The notes beneath the pieces were generated by a model. That model did not search any database. It was not told the origin of the DNA and was given only the letters and a program-made list of their open reading frames with translations. Both the position numbers and the translations under genes were made by a program. Shown here piece by piece: positions 9,236 to 18,981 of a stretch of DNA of 64,000 nucleotides. Every line of letters starts with the position of its first letter. The stretch's first letter is position 1. The stretch comes from Mycolicibacterium rutilum (GTDB lineage: Bacteria; Actinomycetota; Actinomycetes; Mycobacteriales; Mycobacteriaceae), in NCBI RefSeq assembly GCF_900108565.1, contig NZ_LT629971.1, positions 1,922,001-1,986,000 of the forward strand, read 5' to 3'.

Positions 9236-9529
9236 GACCTACAGACTAACGACGTCGCAAAATCGCAGCATTAGACGGTCGATCAGCACATCCGGATACC
9301 GTGCCGAACGGCACGGACGTCAATTTTGAGACCCGTCGGCACGGTCGTCCCAAAATAGGGGGCTCCAACGTATTGCGCAGAACGCCGTTGACCATCTAAT
9401 TTGGTCGAACAGTGCGATATAGGTCACACTGACCCCCTGCACTGTGGCGTAGATCGCAGCAGCGTTCTACACCGGAGGACTACGCCGTGCCGGGTCGCCC
9501 GGGGGGCGGCTGGATCGAAGGGAACGCTG
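9236..9529. other. Divergent intergenic region ponA2-whiB4
   Basis: A 294-bp region that is AT-richer than its surroundings and carries the promoters of both divergent genes. A TATAGG hexamer at 9418-9423 could be a -10 for whiB4, and a CRP-like dyad overlaps it (listed separately). No gene is convincing here. Confidence 0.5.
9413..9428 (+). promoter_or_regulatory. Candidate CRP site upstream of whiB4
   Basis: The 16-mer TGCGA-TATAGG-TCACA matches the mycobacterial CRP dyad TGTGA-N6-TCACA at 9 of 10 half-site positions. It lies about 100 bp upstream of the whiB4 start and overlaps a possible -10 element. crp itself lies 4 kb away. Confidence 0.35.
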
Positions 9530-9886
9530 GTGTCAGCTACTAGGACAGCCCCACGCAGGACCGCGATGACGTCGTCGGCGAGCAGCGTCGTGCACGGCGC
9601 CGAGGCCGAAGCCCGCATCGCCTGGGTGTCACAAGCCCGCTGCCGCCAGACCGATCCCGATGAGCTGTTCGTCCGAGGCGCCGCCCAACGCAAGGCCGCG
9701 GTGATTTGCCGACACTGCCCGGTGATCCTGGAATGCGGGGCCGACGCCCTCGACAACCGCGTCGAGTTCGGCGTCTGGGGCGGGATGACCGAACGTCAGC
9801 GCCGCGCCCTCCTCAAGCAGCACCCCGAGGTCGTGTCCTGGGCCGACTTCTTCGCCGCCCAGCGCAAGCACCGCAGCGCGGTCTGA
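9530..9886 (+). CDS. whiB4: WhiB4, iron-sulfur redox-sensing regulator
   Basis: A 118-residue Wbl protein starting at a GTG with aaggga 7 bases upstream. This start gives exactly the length of M. tuberculosis WhiB4, and the first residues (SATRTAPRRT) align with it. The four cluster-binding cysteines are C38, C60, C63 and C69. They are followed by the G-V-W-G-G turn and a basic C-terminal tail for DNA contact. WhiB4 is a 4Fe-4S protein that senses oxidants and regulates antioxidant genes. It is divergent from ponA2. Confidence 0.95.
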   Translation: MSATRTAPRRTAMTSSASSVVHGAEAEARIAWVSQARCRQTDPDELFVRGAAQRKAAVICRHCPVILECGADALDNRVEFGVWGGMTERQRRALLKQHPEVVSWADFFAAQRKHRSAV

Positions 9887-9901
9887 CGACCGCTGGCGGC
9901 C

Positions 9902-11035
9902 TCAGGCCGCCGGATCCGCCTCGCCGGTGATCTGATCGGCGATCGCCCGCAACGCCTCCAGATCCGACACGTCGAACGGCAGCGACGGCACCCCCACGAT
10001 CGCCACGTGCGGATTTGCGCCGGTGAACCGCGACAGCAGCCGGATCTCCCGCTTGGCGGTCATCGCGCGGTCGGCGTGGATCCGCAACACCGCGGCCGTC
10101 AAGGATTCGGCGTCCTTCTTCTCGAGCTGCTCGGCGGCTTCCTCGGCCTTCTCGGCGTGCAGCTCCGACAGCATCGGGTGGGTGCGGTTGAGGATCAGGC
10201 CGGCCAGCGGCATGTTCTCCTCGGAGAGGCGGTCGACGAAGAACGACGCCTCGCGCAGTGCATCGGGTTCGGCGGCCGAGACGACGACGAACTGGGTCCC
10301 GCGCCGCTTCAGCAGGTCGTAGGTGCGGTCGGCCTTCTCCCGGAACCCGCCGAACGTGGAATCCAGCGACTGAACGAAAGCCGCTGCGTCGGAGAGCATT
10401 TGAGACCCGAGCACCGTGGACAGCGCCTTCATCGCCAGCCCCATCGCGCCGGTGACCAGCCGCCCGATACCGCGGCCGGGTCCGAGCAGCAGCTTCCACA
10501 ACCGGCTGTCCATGAAGCCGCCCAGCCGTTTCGGGGCGTCGAGGAAGTCCAGCGCGTTGCGCGAGGGCGGGGTGTCGACGACGACCAGGTCCCAGCGGTC
10601 CTCACCGAGAAGCTGGCCGAGCTTCTCCATCGCCATGTACTCCTGCGTGCCCGCCAGCGAGGTGGCCACGGTCTGATAGAACTGGTTGTCCAGAATCTCT
10701 TGTGCGCGTTCGGGTCCCGAGTACTGGATGACCATCTCGTCGAACGTGCGGCGCATGTCGAGCATCATCGCGTGCAGCTCGCCGGAGACCTCCGGCGCCA
10801 GCGGCACCCGCTGCGGGACGTTGCCGAGGTCCTTGATGCCGAGCGCCTGGGCGAGCCGCTTGGCCGGGTCGATGGTCAAGACGACGACGGTGCGGCCGTA
10901 CTCGGCCGCGCGCAGCGCCATCGACGCCGCCGTGGTGGTCTTGCCGACGCCGCCGGCGCCGCAGCACACCACGACCCGGTTGGACGTGTCCTTGAGAATC
11001 GACCCCATGTCGAGGGCCGGCGGTGTGGCGCTCAC
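9902..11035 (-). CDS. ArsA/Get3-like ATPase, second subunit (Rv3680-like)
   Basis: A 377-residue ATPase with a deviant Walker A motif ([14 protein letters not shown], about residues 25-38), a switch I stretch with DPAKRL near 58 and a switch II VVDTPPS segment near 153. It belongs to the ArsA/Get3 SIMIBI class. The M. tuberculosis pair Rv3679/Rv3680 has been described as a bacterial Get3-like complex linked to glycerol/methylglyoxal stress. The GTG start overlaps the previous stop by 1 bp (TAGTG), so the two subunits are made in a coupled way. Confidence 0.9.
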   Translation of the reverse strand: MSATPPALDMGSILKDTSNRVVVCCGAGGVGKTTTAASMALRAAEYGRTVVVLTIDPAKRLAQALGIKDLGNVPQRVPLAPEVSGELHAMMLDMRRTFDEMVIQYSGPERAQEILDNQFYQTVATSLAGTQEYMAMEKLGQLLGEDRWDLVVVDTPPSRNALDFLDAPKRLGGFMDSRLWKLLLGPGRGIGRLVTGAMGLAMKALSTVLGSQMLSDAAAFVQSLDSTFGGFREKADRTYDLLKRRGTQFVVVSAAEPDALREASFFVDRLSEENMPLAGLILNRTHPMLSELHAEKAEEAAEQLEKKDAESLTAAVLRIHADRAMTAKREIRLLSRFTGANPHVAIVGVPSLPFDVSDLEALRAIADQITGEADPAA

Positions 11036-12054
11036 TATCGGACCCCCTGGCGTTCCAGCGCTTCTGCGAGTTCGTACAGGCTGCCGAGGTCGACCCCGTC
11101 GGCGATCTGCGGCAGCTCCAGCCGCGACACATCCAGCGCGTCGAGTTGCTCCGCGCTCTCGGCGCGCGCCCGGATCCGAGTGGCGTGCTGGATGGTCTCG
11201 GTGAGCAAGCCGGCGAAGTCATTGTCGGACAACGTGATTCCCGCCTCGTCGAGGCCTGCGCGCACGGCGTCGGCGTCGATGTCGCCCTCGGCGGCCTTGG
11301 TCAGCGCGGAGGCGGGCAGATACGCGGGGATGTTGCGGTTGACGATGACGCTGCCGATCGGCAAGTCGAGCTCGCGCAACTCGTCGATGGCCTCCAGCGT
11401 CTCCTGGATCGGCAGTGCCTCCAGCAGCGTGACGAGGTGGATCGCGGTCAGGTCCGAGTGCAGCACCTTGACCACGCTCTCGGCCTGCCCGTGCACCGGG
11501 CCGCCCTTGGCCAGGTCGGAGACGGCCTTGGTGACGTCGAGGAACCGGGCGATCCGGCCGGTCGGCGGCGAGTCGACGACGATCGCGTCGTACACGGGCT
11601 GCTTGCCCTTCTCGGCGCGGGTGACGATCTCGCGGATCTTGCCGGTCAGCAGCACGTCACGCAGGCCCGGCGCGATCGTCGTCGCGAACTCGACGGCCCC
11701 GATGCGGCGCATCGCCCGGCCGGCCAGCCCGAGGTTGTAGAACATGTCGAGGTACTCGAGGAACGCGGCCTCGGTGTCGATGGCCAGCGCGTTGACCTGA
11801 CCGCCGCCCTCGGCGGTCGCGATCTTGACCTCCTGGTAGGGCAGCGGCGGCACGTCGAACAGCTGCGCGATGCCTTGGCGCCCTTCGACTTCCACCAGCA
11901 GCACCTTGCGGCCGCCGGCGGCCAGGGCCAGCGCCAGCGCCGCCGCGATCGTCGACTTGCCGGTGCCGCCCTTGCCGGTGACGAAGTGCAGGCGAGCTTT
12001 GCTCAGCCGGGACGGCCAGCCGACGGATCTACCGTCATTGGTAGTGGAAGCCAC
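11035..12054 (-). CDS. ArsA/Get3-like ATPase, first subunit (Rv3679-like)
   Basis: A 339-residue SIMIBI ATPase with the deviant Walker [10 protein letters not shown] near residues 29-37, the signature lysine of Get3/ArsA ATPases, a VVDSPPTGR switch II segment near 155-163, and a DVTKA motif close behind. It is predicted to form a heterodimer with the product of the overlapping downstream gene. It diverges from the DUF4177/RidA operon across 75 bp. Length and order equal those of M. tuberculosis Rv3679. Confidence 0.9.
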   Translation of the reverse strand: MASTTNDGRSVGWPSRLSKARLHFVTGKGGTGKSTIAAALALALAAGGRKVLLVEVEGRQGIAQLFDVPPLPYQEVKIATAEGGGQVNALAIDTEAAFLEYLDMFYNLGLAGRAMRRIGAVEFATTIAPGLRDVLLTGKIREIVTRAEKGKQPVYDAIVVDSPPTGRIARFLDVTKAVSDLAKGGPVHGQAESVVKVLHSDLTAIHLVTLLEALPIQETLEAIDELRELDLPIGSVIVNRNIPAYLPASALTKAAEGDIDADAVRAGLDEAGITLSDNDFAGLLTETIQHATRIRARAESAEQLDALDVSRLELPQIADGVDLGSLYELAEALERQGVR

Positions 12055-12129
12055 CCGTGCATGCTAGCTAAAGCGGTTTCATGCTCCGCAGGTCCGCGGT
12101 GCCGATGCGGTGACCGATAGGCTCGCCGC

Positions 12130-12291
12130 ATGAGCGAAGCGACCAAATGGGAATACGCCACCGTCCCGCTGTTGACGCACGCGACCAAGCAGATCCTCGA
12201 CCAGTGGGGCGAGGACGGCTGGGAGCTGGTGTCGGTGCTGCCGGGCCCGACCGGCGAGCAGCACGTCGCCTACCTCAAGCGACCGAAATGA
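12130..12291 (+). CDS. DUF4177-type small protein (Rv3678A-like)
   Basis: A 53-residue soluble protein beginning MSEATKWEYATVPL and containing a GWELVSV block typical of DUF4177. Function unknown. Its stop overlaps the ATG of the RidA gene by 4 bp (ATGA), so it is the first gene of an operon continuing into RidA and the beta-lactamase-like gene. Confidence 0.85.
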   Translation: MSEATKWEYATVPLLTHATKQILDQWGEDGWELVSVLPGPTGEQHVAYLKRPK

Positions 12292-12743
12292 CAGTCTCGG
12301 CGCGGCTGGCCGAACTCGGCATCGAGCTGCCCGAGGTCGTCGCCCCGCTGGCGGCCTACGTGCCCGCGGTGCGGACCGGGAACCTCGTCTACACCGCGGG
12401 CCAGTTGCCGATCCAGGCCGGTGAGCTGCTGCAGACCGGCAAGGTCGGCGCGGCCGTCACACCCGAGCAGGCCCATGCGCTGGCCCGGGTGTGCGCACTC
12501 AACGCGTTGGCGGCGGTGCACTCGCTGGTCGGGATCGACGCGGTGACCCGGGTGGTCAAGGTGGTCGGATTCGTGGCATCGGCGCCGGGCTTCACCGGAC
12601 AGCCCGGCGTCGTCAACGGCGCATCCGAGCTGCTCGGCGAGGTCTTCGGCGACGCAGGCGCGCACGCCCGGTCGGCGGTCGGGGTGTCGGAGCTGCCGCG
12701 GGACGCGCCGGTCGAGGTCGAGCTCATCGTGGAGGTCGGGTAG
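12288..12743 (+). CDS. RidA/YjgF-family protein (Rv3678c-like)
   Basis: A 151-residue RidA-family protein. Such proteins form trimers and hydrolyse reactive enamine/imine intermediates of PLP enzymes. Visible family features are the VYTAGQLP block near residue 36 and a conserved middle helix. The C-terminal block is RDAPVEVELIVEV, whereas classic RidA has an Arg followed by VE-E, so deaminase activity is not certain. It is coupled to the DUF4177 gene by a 4-bp overlap. Confidence 0.85.
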   Translation: MTVSARLAELGIELPEVVAPLAAYVPAVRTGNLVYTAGQLPIQAGELLQTGKVGAAVTPEQAHALARVCALNALAAVHSLVGIDAVTRVVKVVGFVASAPGFTGQPGVVNGASELLGEVFGDAGAHARSAVGVSELPRDAPVEVELIVEVG

Positions 12744-12745
12744 CC

Positions 12746-13516
12746 CTGGAGCATCCCGCGTACGGATCGCTGCGACCGGTCACCGAGACCGCGTCGGTGT
12801 TGTTGTGCAACAACCCCGGGCTGATGACGCTCGAGGGCACCAACACCTGGGTGCTGCGCGGCCCCGGCAGCGACGAGATGGTCATCGTCGATCCGGGACC
12901 CGACGACGACGAGCACATCGCCCGCATCGCCGAGCTCGGCCCGATCCCGCTGGTGCTGATCAGCCACAAACACGAGGACCACACCGGCGCGATCGACAAG
13001 ATCGTCGAGCGCACCGGCGCGGTGGTCCGCTCCGTCGGCAGCGGATTCCTGCGCGGTCTCGGCGGACCGCTCACCGACGGTGAGGTCATCGACGCGGCGG
13101 GGCTGCGGATCACGGTGATGGCGACGCCGGGGCACACCGTCGATTCGTTGTCGTTCGTGCTCGACGATGCGGTGCTGACCGCCGACACCGTGCTCGGTCG
13201 CGGCACGACTGTCATCGACCAGGAGGACGGCAGCCTGGCCGCGTACCTGGACTCGCTGCAGCGGCTACGCGGATTGGGGCACCGCGCGGTGCTGCCCGGA
13301 CACGGCCCCGACCTCGAGGACCTCGAGGCGGTCAGCGACATGTATCTGCAGCACCGCGAGGAACGGCTCGAACAGGTACGTGCCGCGCTGCAGGAACTCG
13401 GCGACGACGCGACCACCCGGCAGGTCGTCGAGCACGTCTACACCGACGTCGACGAGAAGCTGTGGGACGTCGCGGAATGGAGCGTCCAGGCGCAGCTGGA
13501 CTACCTGCGCAACTAG
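12746..13516 (+). CDS. Metallo-beta-lactamase-fold hydrolase (Rv3677c-like)
   Basis: About 256 residues. Metal motif SHKHEDHTG near residue 73 corresponds to HxHxDH; further ligands lie in TPGHT (about 131) and LPGHG (about 186). The protein resembles LACTB2/glyoxalase II-type enzymes. The start is unusual: homology with the M. tuberculosis protein begins at EHPAYG, but no ATG/GTG/TTG precedes it in frame. A strong ggagg at 12731-12735 sits 10 bases before a CTG at 12746, so CTG initiation is likely; the next normal start is a GTG near 12797, 17 codons in. It overlaps the crp 3' end by 4 bp. Confidence 0.75.
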   Translation: MEHPAYGSLRPVTETASVLLCNNPGLMTLEGTNTWVLRGPGSDEMVIVDPGPDDDEHIARIAELGPIPLVLISHKHEDHTGAIDKIVERTGAVVRSVGSGFLRGLGGPLTDGEVIDAAGLRITVMATPGHTVDSLSFVLDDAVLTADTVLGRGTTVIDQEDGSLAAYLDSLQRLRGLGHRAVLPGHGPDLEDLEAVSDMYLQHREERLEQVRAALQELGDDATTRQVVEHVYTDVDEKLWDVAEWSVQAQLDYLRN

Positions 13517-14187
13517 CGCGCTCGGCGGGCCAGCCGCTCTGAGTCCGAGATCAGAACGCTCTTGCCCTCCAGGCGGATCCAGCCGCGGTGCGCGAAGTCG
13601 GCGAGCGCCTTGTTGACGGTCTCCCGAGAGGCGCCGACCAGCTGGGCGATTTCCTCCTGGGTCAGGTCGTGCGTCACGCGCAGCGCCCCGCCCTCCTGGG
13701 TGCCGAAGCGCTGGGCGAGCTGCAGCAGCTGCTTGGCCACGCGGCCGGGCACGTCGGTGAAGATCAGGTCGGCGAGGTTGTTGTTGGTGCGACGCAGCCG
13801 GCGGGCCAGCACGCGCAGCAACTGCTCGGCGATCTCGGGCCGGTCGGCGATCCAGGCGCGCAGCGCATCGCGGTCCATGGATACGGCGCGCACCTCGGTG
13901 ATCGTGGTGGCGCTCGACGTCCGCGGGCCCGGGTCGAAGATCGACAGCTCACCGAACATGTCCGACGGCCCCATGATCGTCAGCAGGTTCTCCCGGCCGT
14001 CCGGTGACCGGCGGCCGATCTTCACCTTGCCCGAAATGATGATGTAGAGCCGGTCGCCCGGCTCACCCTCGGCGAACACGGTGTGTCCCCGGGGGAAGTC
14101 GACGGGCTGCAATTGCTTCGTCAGCGCGGAAACGGCGCTGGGTTCGACCCCCTGGAAGATTCCGGCCCTGGCCAGGATCTCGTCCAC
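13513..14187 (-). CDS. crp: cAMP receptor protein Crp (Rv3676-like)
   Basis: A 224-residue Crp/Fnr-family regulator, the same length as M. tuberculosis CRP. The cyclic-nucleotide pocket is at [16 protein letters not shown] (about 79-94), followed by a long dimer helix. The winged HTH has the recognition stretch [11 protein letters not shown] near 188-198. Mycobacterial CRP binds TGTGA-N6-TCACA-type dyads; three such sites are seen elsewhere in the window. It converges on the lactamase gene. Confidence 0.95.
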   Translation of the reverse strand: MDEILARAGIFQGVEPSAVSALTKQLQPVDFPRGHTVFAEGEPGDRLYIIISGKVKIGRRSPDGRENLLTIMGPSDMFGELSIFDPGPRTSSATTITEVRAVSMDRDALRAWIADRPEIAEQLLRVLARRLRRTNNNLADLIFTDVPGRVAKQLLQLAQRFGTQEGGALRVTHDLTQEEIAQLVGASRETVNKALADFAHRGWIRLEGKSVLISDSERLARRAR

Positions 14188-14275
14188 GTTGCCCCTCTTA
14201 AGCTGTTGGGTAAAGCCGACCTCTATCGGTTAGCGAGATCAGTCTAGAGGTACCCGGATTCGTGACCTGCTCACG

Positions 14276-14536
14276 CTACACACGATCGGCATGTCGGGTC
14301 GGCTGAAATTCCGTATTGACCCCGGCATGCGTATAGGGCTGCGTCGGCAGCGCCGACACCCGGATCGGCGCGCTGCGGGGGCCCGTCACCTGGTGGCCGG
14401 CGCCGGCCTGTTCGAGGAATTTCGCGACATCGGTCGCCGAGACGGTGTCCCTCTGCAGGCCCGCCTCGAGTCGCTGGAGCCCGAATGTCGCCACCATCAG
14501 CAACCCCGGAATCAGCCCGACCAGCAACCACGACAC
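14276..14536 (-). CDS. Small membrane-anchored protein (Rv3675-like)
   Basis: An 86-residue protein from a GTG at 14536. One N-terminal hydrophobic helix (LLVGLIPGLLMVATFGL) is followed by a polar, likely extracytoplasmic tail. Position between crp and nth matches Rv3675, although that protein is longer. Unknown function. Confidence 0.6.
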   Translation of the reverse strand: MSWLLVGLIPGLLMVATFGLQRLEAGLQRDTVSATDVAKFLEQAGAGHQVTGPRSAPIRVSALPTQPYTHAGVNTEFQPTRHADRV

Positions 14537-14630
14537 AAGGCTGAAGTAAACACGGCCAAGGTCTCAGCGGGATCACGAATTGTCACCGGTCCGCGTAGCG
14601 ATGTCGGGGCATCTCAGTACGCTGGCCAAT

Positions 14631-15413
14631 GTGACCGCGGGTGAGACATCGGCAAAAAAGCCGGCAGTGCCGAAACGCGCCAAGAGCCGGGACGGTGAGA
14701 CCCGCATCGGGTTGGTCCGCCGCGCGCGCCGGATGAATCGCACGCTGGCGCAGGCGTTTCCGCACGTGTACTGCGAGCTGGACTTCACCAACCCGCTCGA
14801 GCTGACGGTGGCGACCATCCTGTCGGCGCAGAGCACCGACAAGCGGGTCAACCTCACCACCCCGGCGCTGTTCAAGAAGTACCGCACCGCGCTGGACTAT
14901 GCGCAGGCCGACCGCACCGAGCTCGAGGAGCTCATTAGGCCCACCGGTTTCTACCGCAACAAGGCCAATTCGTTGATCCGGCTGGGCCAGGAGCTCGTCG
15001 AGCGGTTCGACGGCGAGGTGCCGTCGACGATGGACGAGCTGGTGACGCTGCCCGGCGTCGGCCGCAAGACCGCCAACGTCATCCTCGGCAACGCGTTCGA
15101 CATCCCGGGCATCACCGTCGACACCCACTTCGGGCGGCTGGTGCGGCGCTGGCGCTGGACCGCCGAGGAAGATCCGGTCAAGGTCGAGTTCGCGGTCGGC
15201 GAGCTGATCGAGCGCAGCGAGTGGACCGACCTGAGCCACCGGGTGATCTTCCACGGCCGTCGCGTCTGCCACGCCCGCAAGCCGGCCTGCGGGGTGTGCG
15301 TGCTGGCCGCCGACTGCCCGTCGTTCGGCACCGGCCCCACCGACCCGATGCAGGCCGCCCCGCTGGTGAGGGGTCCGGAGACCGAGCACCTGCTGGCGCT
15401 GGCCGGCCTCTGA
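14631..15413 (+). CDS. nth: Endonuclease III (DNA glycosylase/AP lyase)
   Basis: About 260 residues. Base-excision repair enzyme that removes oxidised pyrimidines and cleaves AP sites. Helix-hairpin-helix with catalytic Lys in [11 protein letters not shown], catalytic Asp in VDTHFGR, and a C-terminal 4Fe-4S cluster with spacing C-x6-C-x2-C-x5-C. Homology to M. tuberculosis Nth begins at about residue 25 here. The GTG at 14631 is chosen, but an ATG at 14601 in the same frame is possible and neither has a clear ribosome site. Confidence 0.9.
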   Translation: MTAGETSAKKPAVPKRAKSRDGETRIGLVRRARRMNRTLAQAFPHVYCELDFTNPLELTVATILSAQSTDKRVNLTTPALFKKYRTALDYAQADRTELEELIRPTGFYRNKANSLIRLGQELVERFDGEVPSTMDELVTLPGVGRKTANVILGNAFDIPGITVDTHFGRLVRRWRWTAEEDPVKVEFAVGELIERSEWTDLSHRVIFHGRRVCHARKPACGVCVLAADCPSFGTGPTDPMQAAPLVRGPETEHLLALAGL

Positions 15414-15423
15414 ACGACGCACC

Positions 15424-16077
15424 ATGCGCAGCTCGACCCGCTGGACCGTGGTGGTGCTCGTCGTCGTGGTGGCGCTCGGCTGGGCGCTGTTTGACCAGCT
15501 CGGCGCCGACGCCCCGTCGGGACCGTCCGGGTCGAGCCAGCAGGACGCGGCGCGCGACCGCCGCGACGCCGACACCGCCGAGGCGCTGGCCGGGCCGCGG
15601 GCGCGGGCCGACCTGCCGCCGTGCCCGGGCCCCGGTACCGGCGCCGGCCCGGCGGCGCTGCGCGGCATCACGCTGGAGTGCGCGTCCGACGGCGCGCCGG
15701 TCGACGTGGCGAAGGCGCTGGCGGGTCGCACCGTGGTGCTCAACCTGTGGGCCTACTGGTGCGGACCGTGCGCCGAGGAGTTGCCCGCGATGGCCGAGTA
15801 CCAGCGGCGTGCCGGACCCGGGGTGACGGTGCTGACCGTGCACCAGGACGAGAACGAGACGGCGGCGCTGCTGCGGCTGGCCGAACTCGGGGTCAAGCTG
15901 CCGACGCTGCAGGACGGCAGGCGCCGGATCGCCGCCGCGCTGCGGGTCCCCAACGTCATGCCTGCCACCGTCGTGCTGCGCGCGGACGGTAGCGTGGCCG
16001 ATATCCTGCCGCGCTCGTTCGCCACCGCCGACGAGATCGCCGCCGCGGTGAACCCAGAGATAGGAGCCCCCGGGTGA
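15424..16077 (+). CDS. TlpA-like membrane-anchored thioredoxin (Rv3673c-like)
   Basis: A 217-residue protein with an N-terminal signal anchor (residues 6-24), a short Ser/Pro linker and a TlpA/ResA-type thioredoxin domain. The redox motif W-C-G-P-C is near residue 116. A cis-proline region (NVMPATVV) is near residue 180. It probably reduces or oxidises disulfides outside the membrane. Its stop overlaps the GTG of the Nudix gene by 4 bp; the chain continues into marP. Confidence 0.85.
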   Translation: MRSSTRWTVVVLVVVVALGWALFDQLGADAPSGPSGSSQQDAARDRRDADTAEALAGPRARADLPPCPGPGTGAGPAALRGITLECASDGAPVDVAKALAGRTVVLNLWAYWCGPCAEELPAMAEYQRRAGPGVTVLTVHQDENETAALLRLAELGVKLPTLQDGRRRIAAALRVPNVMPATVVLRADGSVADILPRSFATADEIAAAVNPEIGAPG

Positions 16078-16856
16078 GTTGGGTCAGCGAGGGCAGCGGG
16101 CTGGATCCCGCCGCGGCGCCGTCCTGGCTCAAACCGCTGCTGGACAACGCCTCCGACGTCAAGCAGGCCTACCGGCGGCGGGTGCCGCCCGAGGTGTTCG
16201 CGATGGTCACCGCCGAACGCGACAAGCTCGGCGCGTCGCCGTCCGGTCGCGAGGCCGCGGTGCTGGTGCTGTTCTCCGGCCCGCCCGACTCGGCCACCGG
16301 CGGCGTCCCGGACGACGCCGACCTGCTGGTCACCGTCCGCGCCTCGACGCTTCGCCACCACGCCGGTCAGGCCGCTTTCCCGGGCGGCGCGGTCGATCCG
16401 GGCGATCACAGCCCGGTGCAGACCGCGCTGCGCGAGGCCAACGAGGAGACCGGCGTCGACACTGCCCGGCTGCACCCGCTGGCCACCCTCGAGCGGTTGT
16501 TCATCCCGCCGTCGGGATTTCACGTCGTTCCGGTGCTGGCCTACTCGCCGGATCCCGGCCCGGTGGCGGTCGTCGACGAAGCCGAGACCGCGATCGTCGC
16601 CCGCGTGCCGCTGCGCGCGTTCGTCAACCCGGAGAACCGGATCATGGTGTACCGCAGCGACGCCACCCGCCGGTTCGCGGGCCCGGCCTTCCTGCTCAAC
16701 GAGATGCTGGTGTGGGGTTTCACCGGTCAGGTGATCTCGGCGATGCTCGACGTGGCCGGGTGGGCGCAGCCGTGGAACACCGACGACGTGCGTGAACTCG
16801 ATGACGCAATGGCGCTCGTCGGCCGCCAAGACGGTTACGGTGTTGCACAACCATGA
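16074..16856 (+). CDS. Nudix hydrolase, CoA pyrophosphatase-like (Rv3672c-like)
   Basis: A 260-residue protein of the NudL/CoA-diphosphatase branch: the UPF0035 signature HHAGQAAFPGGAVD near residue 96 is followed by the Nudix helix ALREANEETGV. It is predicted to cleave CoA or related dinucleotides to 4'-phosphopantetheine and 3',5'-ADP. GTG start overlapping the thioredoxin gene by 4 bp, and its end overlaps marP by 4 bp. Confidence 0.85.
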   Translation: MSWVSEGSGLDPAAAPSWLKPLLDNASDVKQAYRRRVPPEVFAMVTAERDKLGASPSGREAAVLVLFSGPPDSATGGVPDDADLLVTVRASTLRHHAGQAAFPGGAVDPGDHSPVQTALREANEETGVDTARLHPLATLERLFIPPSGFHVVPVLAYSPDPGPVAVVDEAETAIVARVPLRAFVNPENRIMVYRSDATRRFAGPAFLLNEMLVWGFTGQVISAMLDVAGWAQPWNTDDVRELDDAMALVGRQDGYGVAQP

Positions 16857-18040
16857 CTTCGTCTCAGTGGGTGGACCTCATCGTCCTCGGCATCGCCTTC
16901 GTCGCGGGCATCTCGGGCTGGCGCTCGGGCGCGCTGGGATCGATGCTGTCGTTCCTCGGCGTGGTGCTCGGCGCGGTCGCGGGCGTACTACTGGCGCCGC
17001 ACCTCGTCGCCAACATCGACGGGCCGCGGACCAAGCTGTTCGTGACGCTGTTTCTGATCCTGGCGCTGGTGGTCGTCGGTGAGATCGCCGGCGTGGTGCT
17101 CGGCCGAGCCGTGCGCAGCGCCATCCGCAACCGCGCGCTGCGGTCGGTCGACTCGCTGATCGGGGTGGCGATCCAGATCGTCGCGGTGCTGGTTGCGGCG
17201 TGGATGCTGACCTATCCGCTGCAGTCGTCCGATCAACCCAACCTCGCCGCGGCGGTGCGGGGTTCCAAGGTGCTCAAGGAGGTCGACGGGGTCGCGCCGA
17301 ACTGGCTGCGCTCCGTGCCGACCCGGCTGTCGGCGCTGCTGGACACCTCCGGTCTGCCCGACGTGCTGCAGCCGTTCGGGCGCACCCCGATCGTCGCCGT
17401 CGACGCGCCCGACGCCGCCCTGGCCGCCGACCCGGTCGTCGCCGCCACCCGACCGAGCGTGGTCAAGATCCGCGGGGTGGCGCCGAGTTGCCAGAAGGTG
17501 CTCGAGGGCACCGGTTTCGTGGTCGCGCCCAACCGCGTGATGTCCAACGCGCACGTGGTCGCCGGATCGGAGAGCGCCACCGTCGAGGTCGACGGCCAGA
17601 CCTACGACGCGTTCGTGGTGTCCTACGACCCGCAGGCCGACATCTCGATCCTCGACGTGCCGAACCTGCCGTCGGCGCCGCTGGAGTTCGCCGGCACCCC
17701 GGCGACCACCGGCACCGACGCCGTCGTGATGGGCTATCCCGGCGGCGGCAACTTCGTGGCGACACCGGCCCGCGTCCGCGAGATCATCGAACTCAGCGGC
17801 CCCGACATCTACCGCACCACCACCGTCGAACGGGAGGTGTACACGATCAGAGGCAGTGTGCGCCAAGGCAATTCCGGCGGCCCGATGATCGACCGCGAAG
17901 GCCGGGTGCTGGGGGTGGTGTTCGGTGCGGCGGTCGACGACGCCGACACCGGGTTCGTGCTGACCGCCAACGAGGTGTCGCAGCAACTCGCCAAGATCGG
18001 CGACACCCAGCGGGTGGCGACCGGCGCCTGCATCACCTAG
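16853..18040 (+). CDS. marP: MarP, periplasmic serine protease for acid resistance
   Basis: 395 residues. Four N-terminal transmembrane segments (about 7-25, 28-50, 61-83, 100-122) lead to a chymotrypsin-like periplasmic domain. The catalytic triad is H234 (SNAHVV), D263 (QADIS) and S341 (GNSGGP). Conserved cysteines near 213 and 393 match the regulatory disulfide known in M. tuberculosis MarP (Rv3671c), which keeps the cytosolic pH in acid and processes RipA. It overlaps the Nudix gene by 4 bp and the EphE-like gene convergently by 4 bp. Confidence 0.95.
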   Translation: MTSSQWVDLIVLGIAFVAGISGWRSGALGSMLSFLGVVLGAVAGVLLAPHLVANIDGPRTKLFVTLFLILALVVVGEIAGVVLGRAVRSAIRNRALRSVDSLIGVAIQIVAVLVAAWMLTYPLQSSDQPNLAAAVRGSKVLKEVDGVAPNWLRSVPTRLSALLDTSGLPDVLQPFGRTPIVAVDAPDAALAADPVVAATRPSVVKIRGVAPSCQKVLEGTGFVVAPNRVMSNAHVVAGSESATVEVDGQTYDAFVVSYDPQADISILDVPNLPSAPLEFAGTPATTGTDAVVMGYPGGGNFVATPARVREIIELSGPDIYRTTTVEREVYTIRGSVRQGNSGGPMIDREGRVLGVVFGAAVDDADTGFVLTANEVSQQLAKIGDTQRVATGACIT

Positions 18041-18981
18041 CCGTAGACCTGCCGAAGGAATCGGGTCAGCTGTTCGTTGACCGCCTGCGGGGCTTCCTCG
18101 TGGCCGAAATGCCCAGCCTCCGCGACAGATACGTACCGTCCGTGCGGCGCGTAGTGCTGCGTGCGGTACACCGGGTCGGCGAGCACGTAGGGGTCGGCGT
18201 CACCGCGCAGGTGCAACACCGGAACGTTGATCGGACGCTTCATCGACCGCATGAACCGCCTACCCTCCCCGCGCAGCTGGCTGCGTACCGCCCAGCGCTG
18301 GTACTCCAACGCCGAGTGCGCGGCGCCGGGAATCTGGATCGCCGTGCGCAGATATGCGATCGACTCTGAGAAATCCTCGGTAGCAAGCCATTTGGCGCTC
18401 GCTCGGCTGCGCACCAGGCGTTCGAGTTCGTCGGCGTTGTGGCGGGTCAACGACCTCTCCGGCCACCGGGGCAGCTGATAGCGCAGCATCGACGGCAGGA
18501 GCGCCCGGCCCTGGTCGCGGCGACGCAGCGCCGACGCCCGCAGCGCCACCGGATGCGGCGAGCTGACCACTGCGATGGCCTTCACCGCGCGCGGATGCAG
18601 CACCGCGGTCGCCCAGCACACCAGCCCGCCGTCGGCGTGGCCGACCAGCGTCGCGCTCTTGTGCCCCAGGGCGCGGACCAGACCGGCGGTGTCACCGGCC
18701 AGCGTCCAGCCGTCGTAACCGCGGGGCGGTTTGTCGCTGGCCCCGTAGCCGCGCAGGTCGACCGCCACCACCCGGGCGTCGGTCAGGCCGCGCAGCTGGT
18801 GGCGCCACGACCACCAGAACGACCCGAACCCGTGCAGCAGGATGACCAGCGGCCGCTCGGTCGACGGCTGCGCGTCGGCGGTCTCCGCTTCGACCACGTG
18901 GAAGCGAATTCCGTTGGCGTGCACCTCCCGATGCCGCCACGGTCCGTCGATGCGGACGACCGACGGAGCCGGTGGGGCCAT
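18037..18981 (-). CDS. ephE: EphE-like alpha/beta hydrolase with altered nucleophile elbow
   Basis: 314 residues with an alpha/beta-hydrolase fold: oxyanion loop HGFGSFWWSW near residue 50, DLRGYGASDKP after strand 4, and a C-terminal catalytic-type His in AGHFGHEE. In this family the elbow reads G-H-D/S-x-G; here it reads GHADGG, placing Ala116 at the nucleophile position and Asp117 one residue later. It may not be a normal epoxide hydrolase. Name from synteny with Rv3670. Starts directly after the stop of the upstream small membrane protein gene. Confidence 0.8.
   Translation of the reverse strand: MAPPAPSVVRIDGPWRHREVHANGIRFHVVEAETADAQPSTERPLVILLHGFGSFWWSWRHQLRGLTDARVVAVDLRGYGASDKPPRGYDGWTLAGDTAGLVRALGHKSATLVGHADGGLVCWATAVLHPRAVKAIAVVSSPHPVALRASALRRRDQGRALLPSMLRYQLPRWPERSLTRHNADELERLVRSRASAKWLATEDFSESIAYLRTAIQIPGAAHSALEYQRWAVRSQLRGEGRRFMRSMKRPINVPVLHLRGDADPYVLADPVYRTQHYAPHGRYVSVAEAGHFGHEEAPQAVNEQLTRFLRQVYG

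Noticed and set aside
6758..9274. 838-codon plus-strand frame opposite ponA2
   Set aside because: Long antisense frames are expected in high-GC coding DNA; composition is Arg/His/Gly-rich and without motifs, whereas the minus frame is a textbook class A PBP.
14261..14275. CRP-like sequence CGTGACCTGCTCACG upstream of crp (possible autoregulation)
   Set aside because: The half-sites GTGA and TCAC are separated by five bases instead of six, so it does not fit the dyad spacing.
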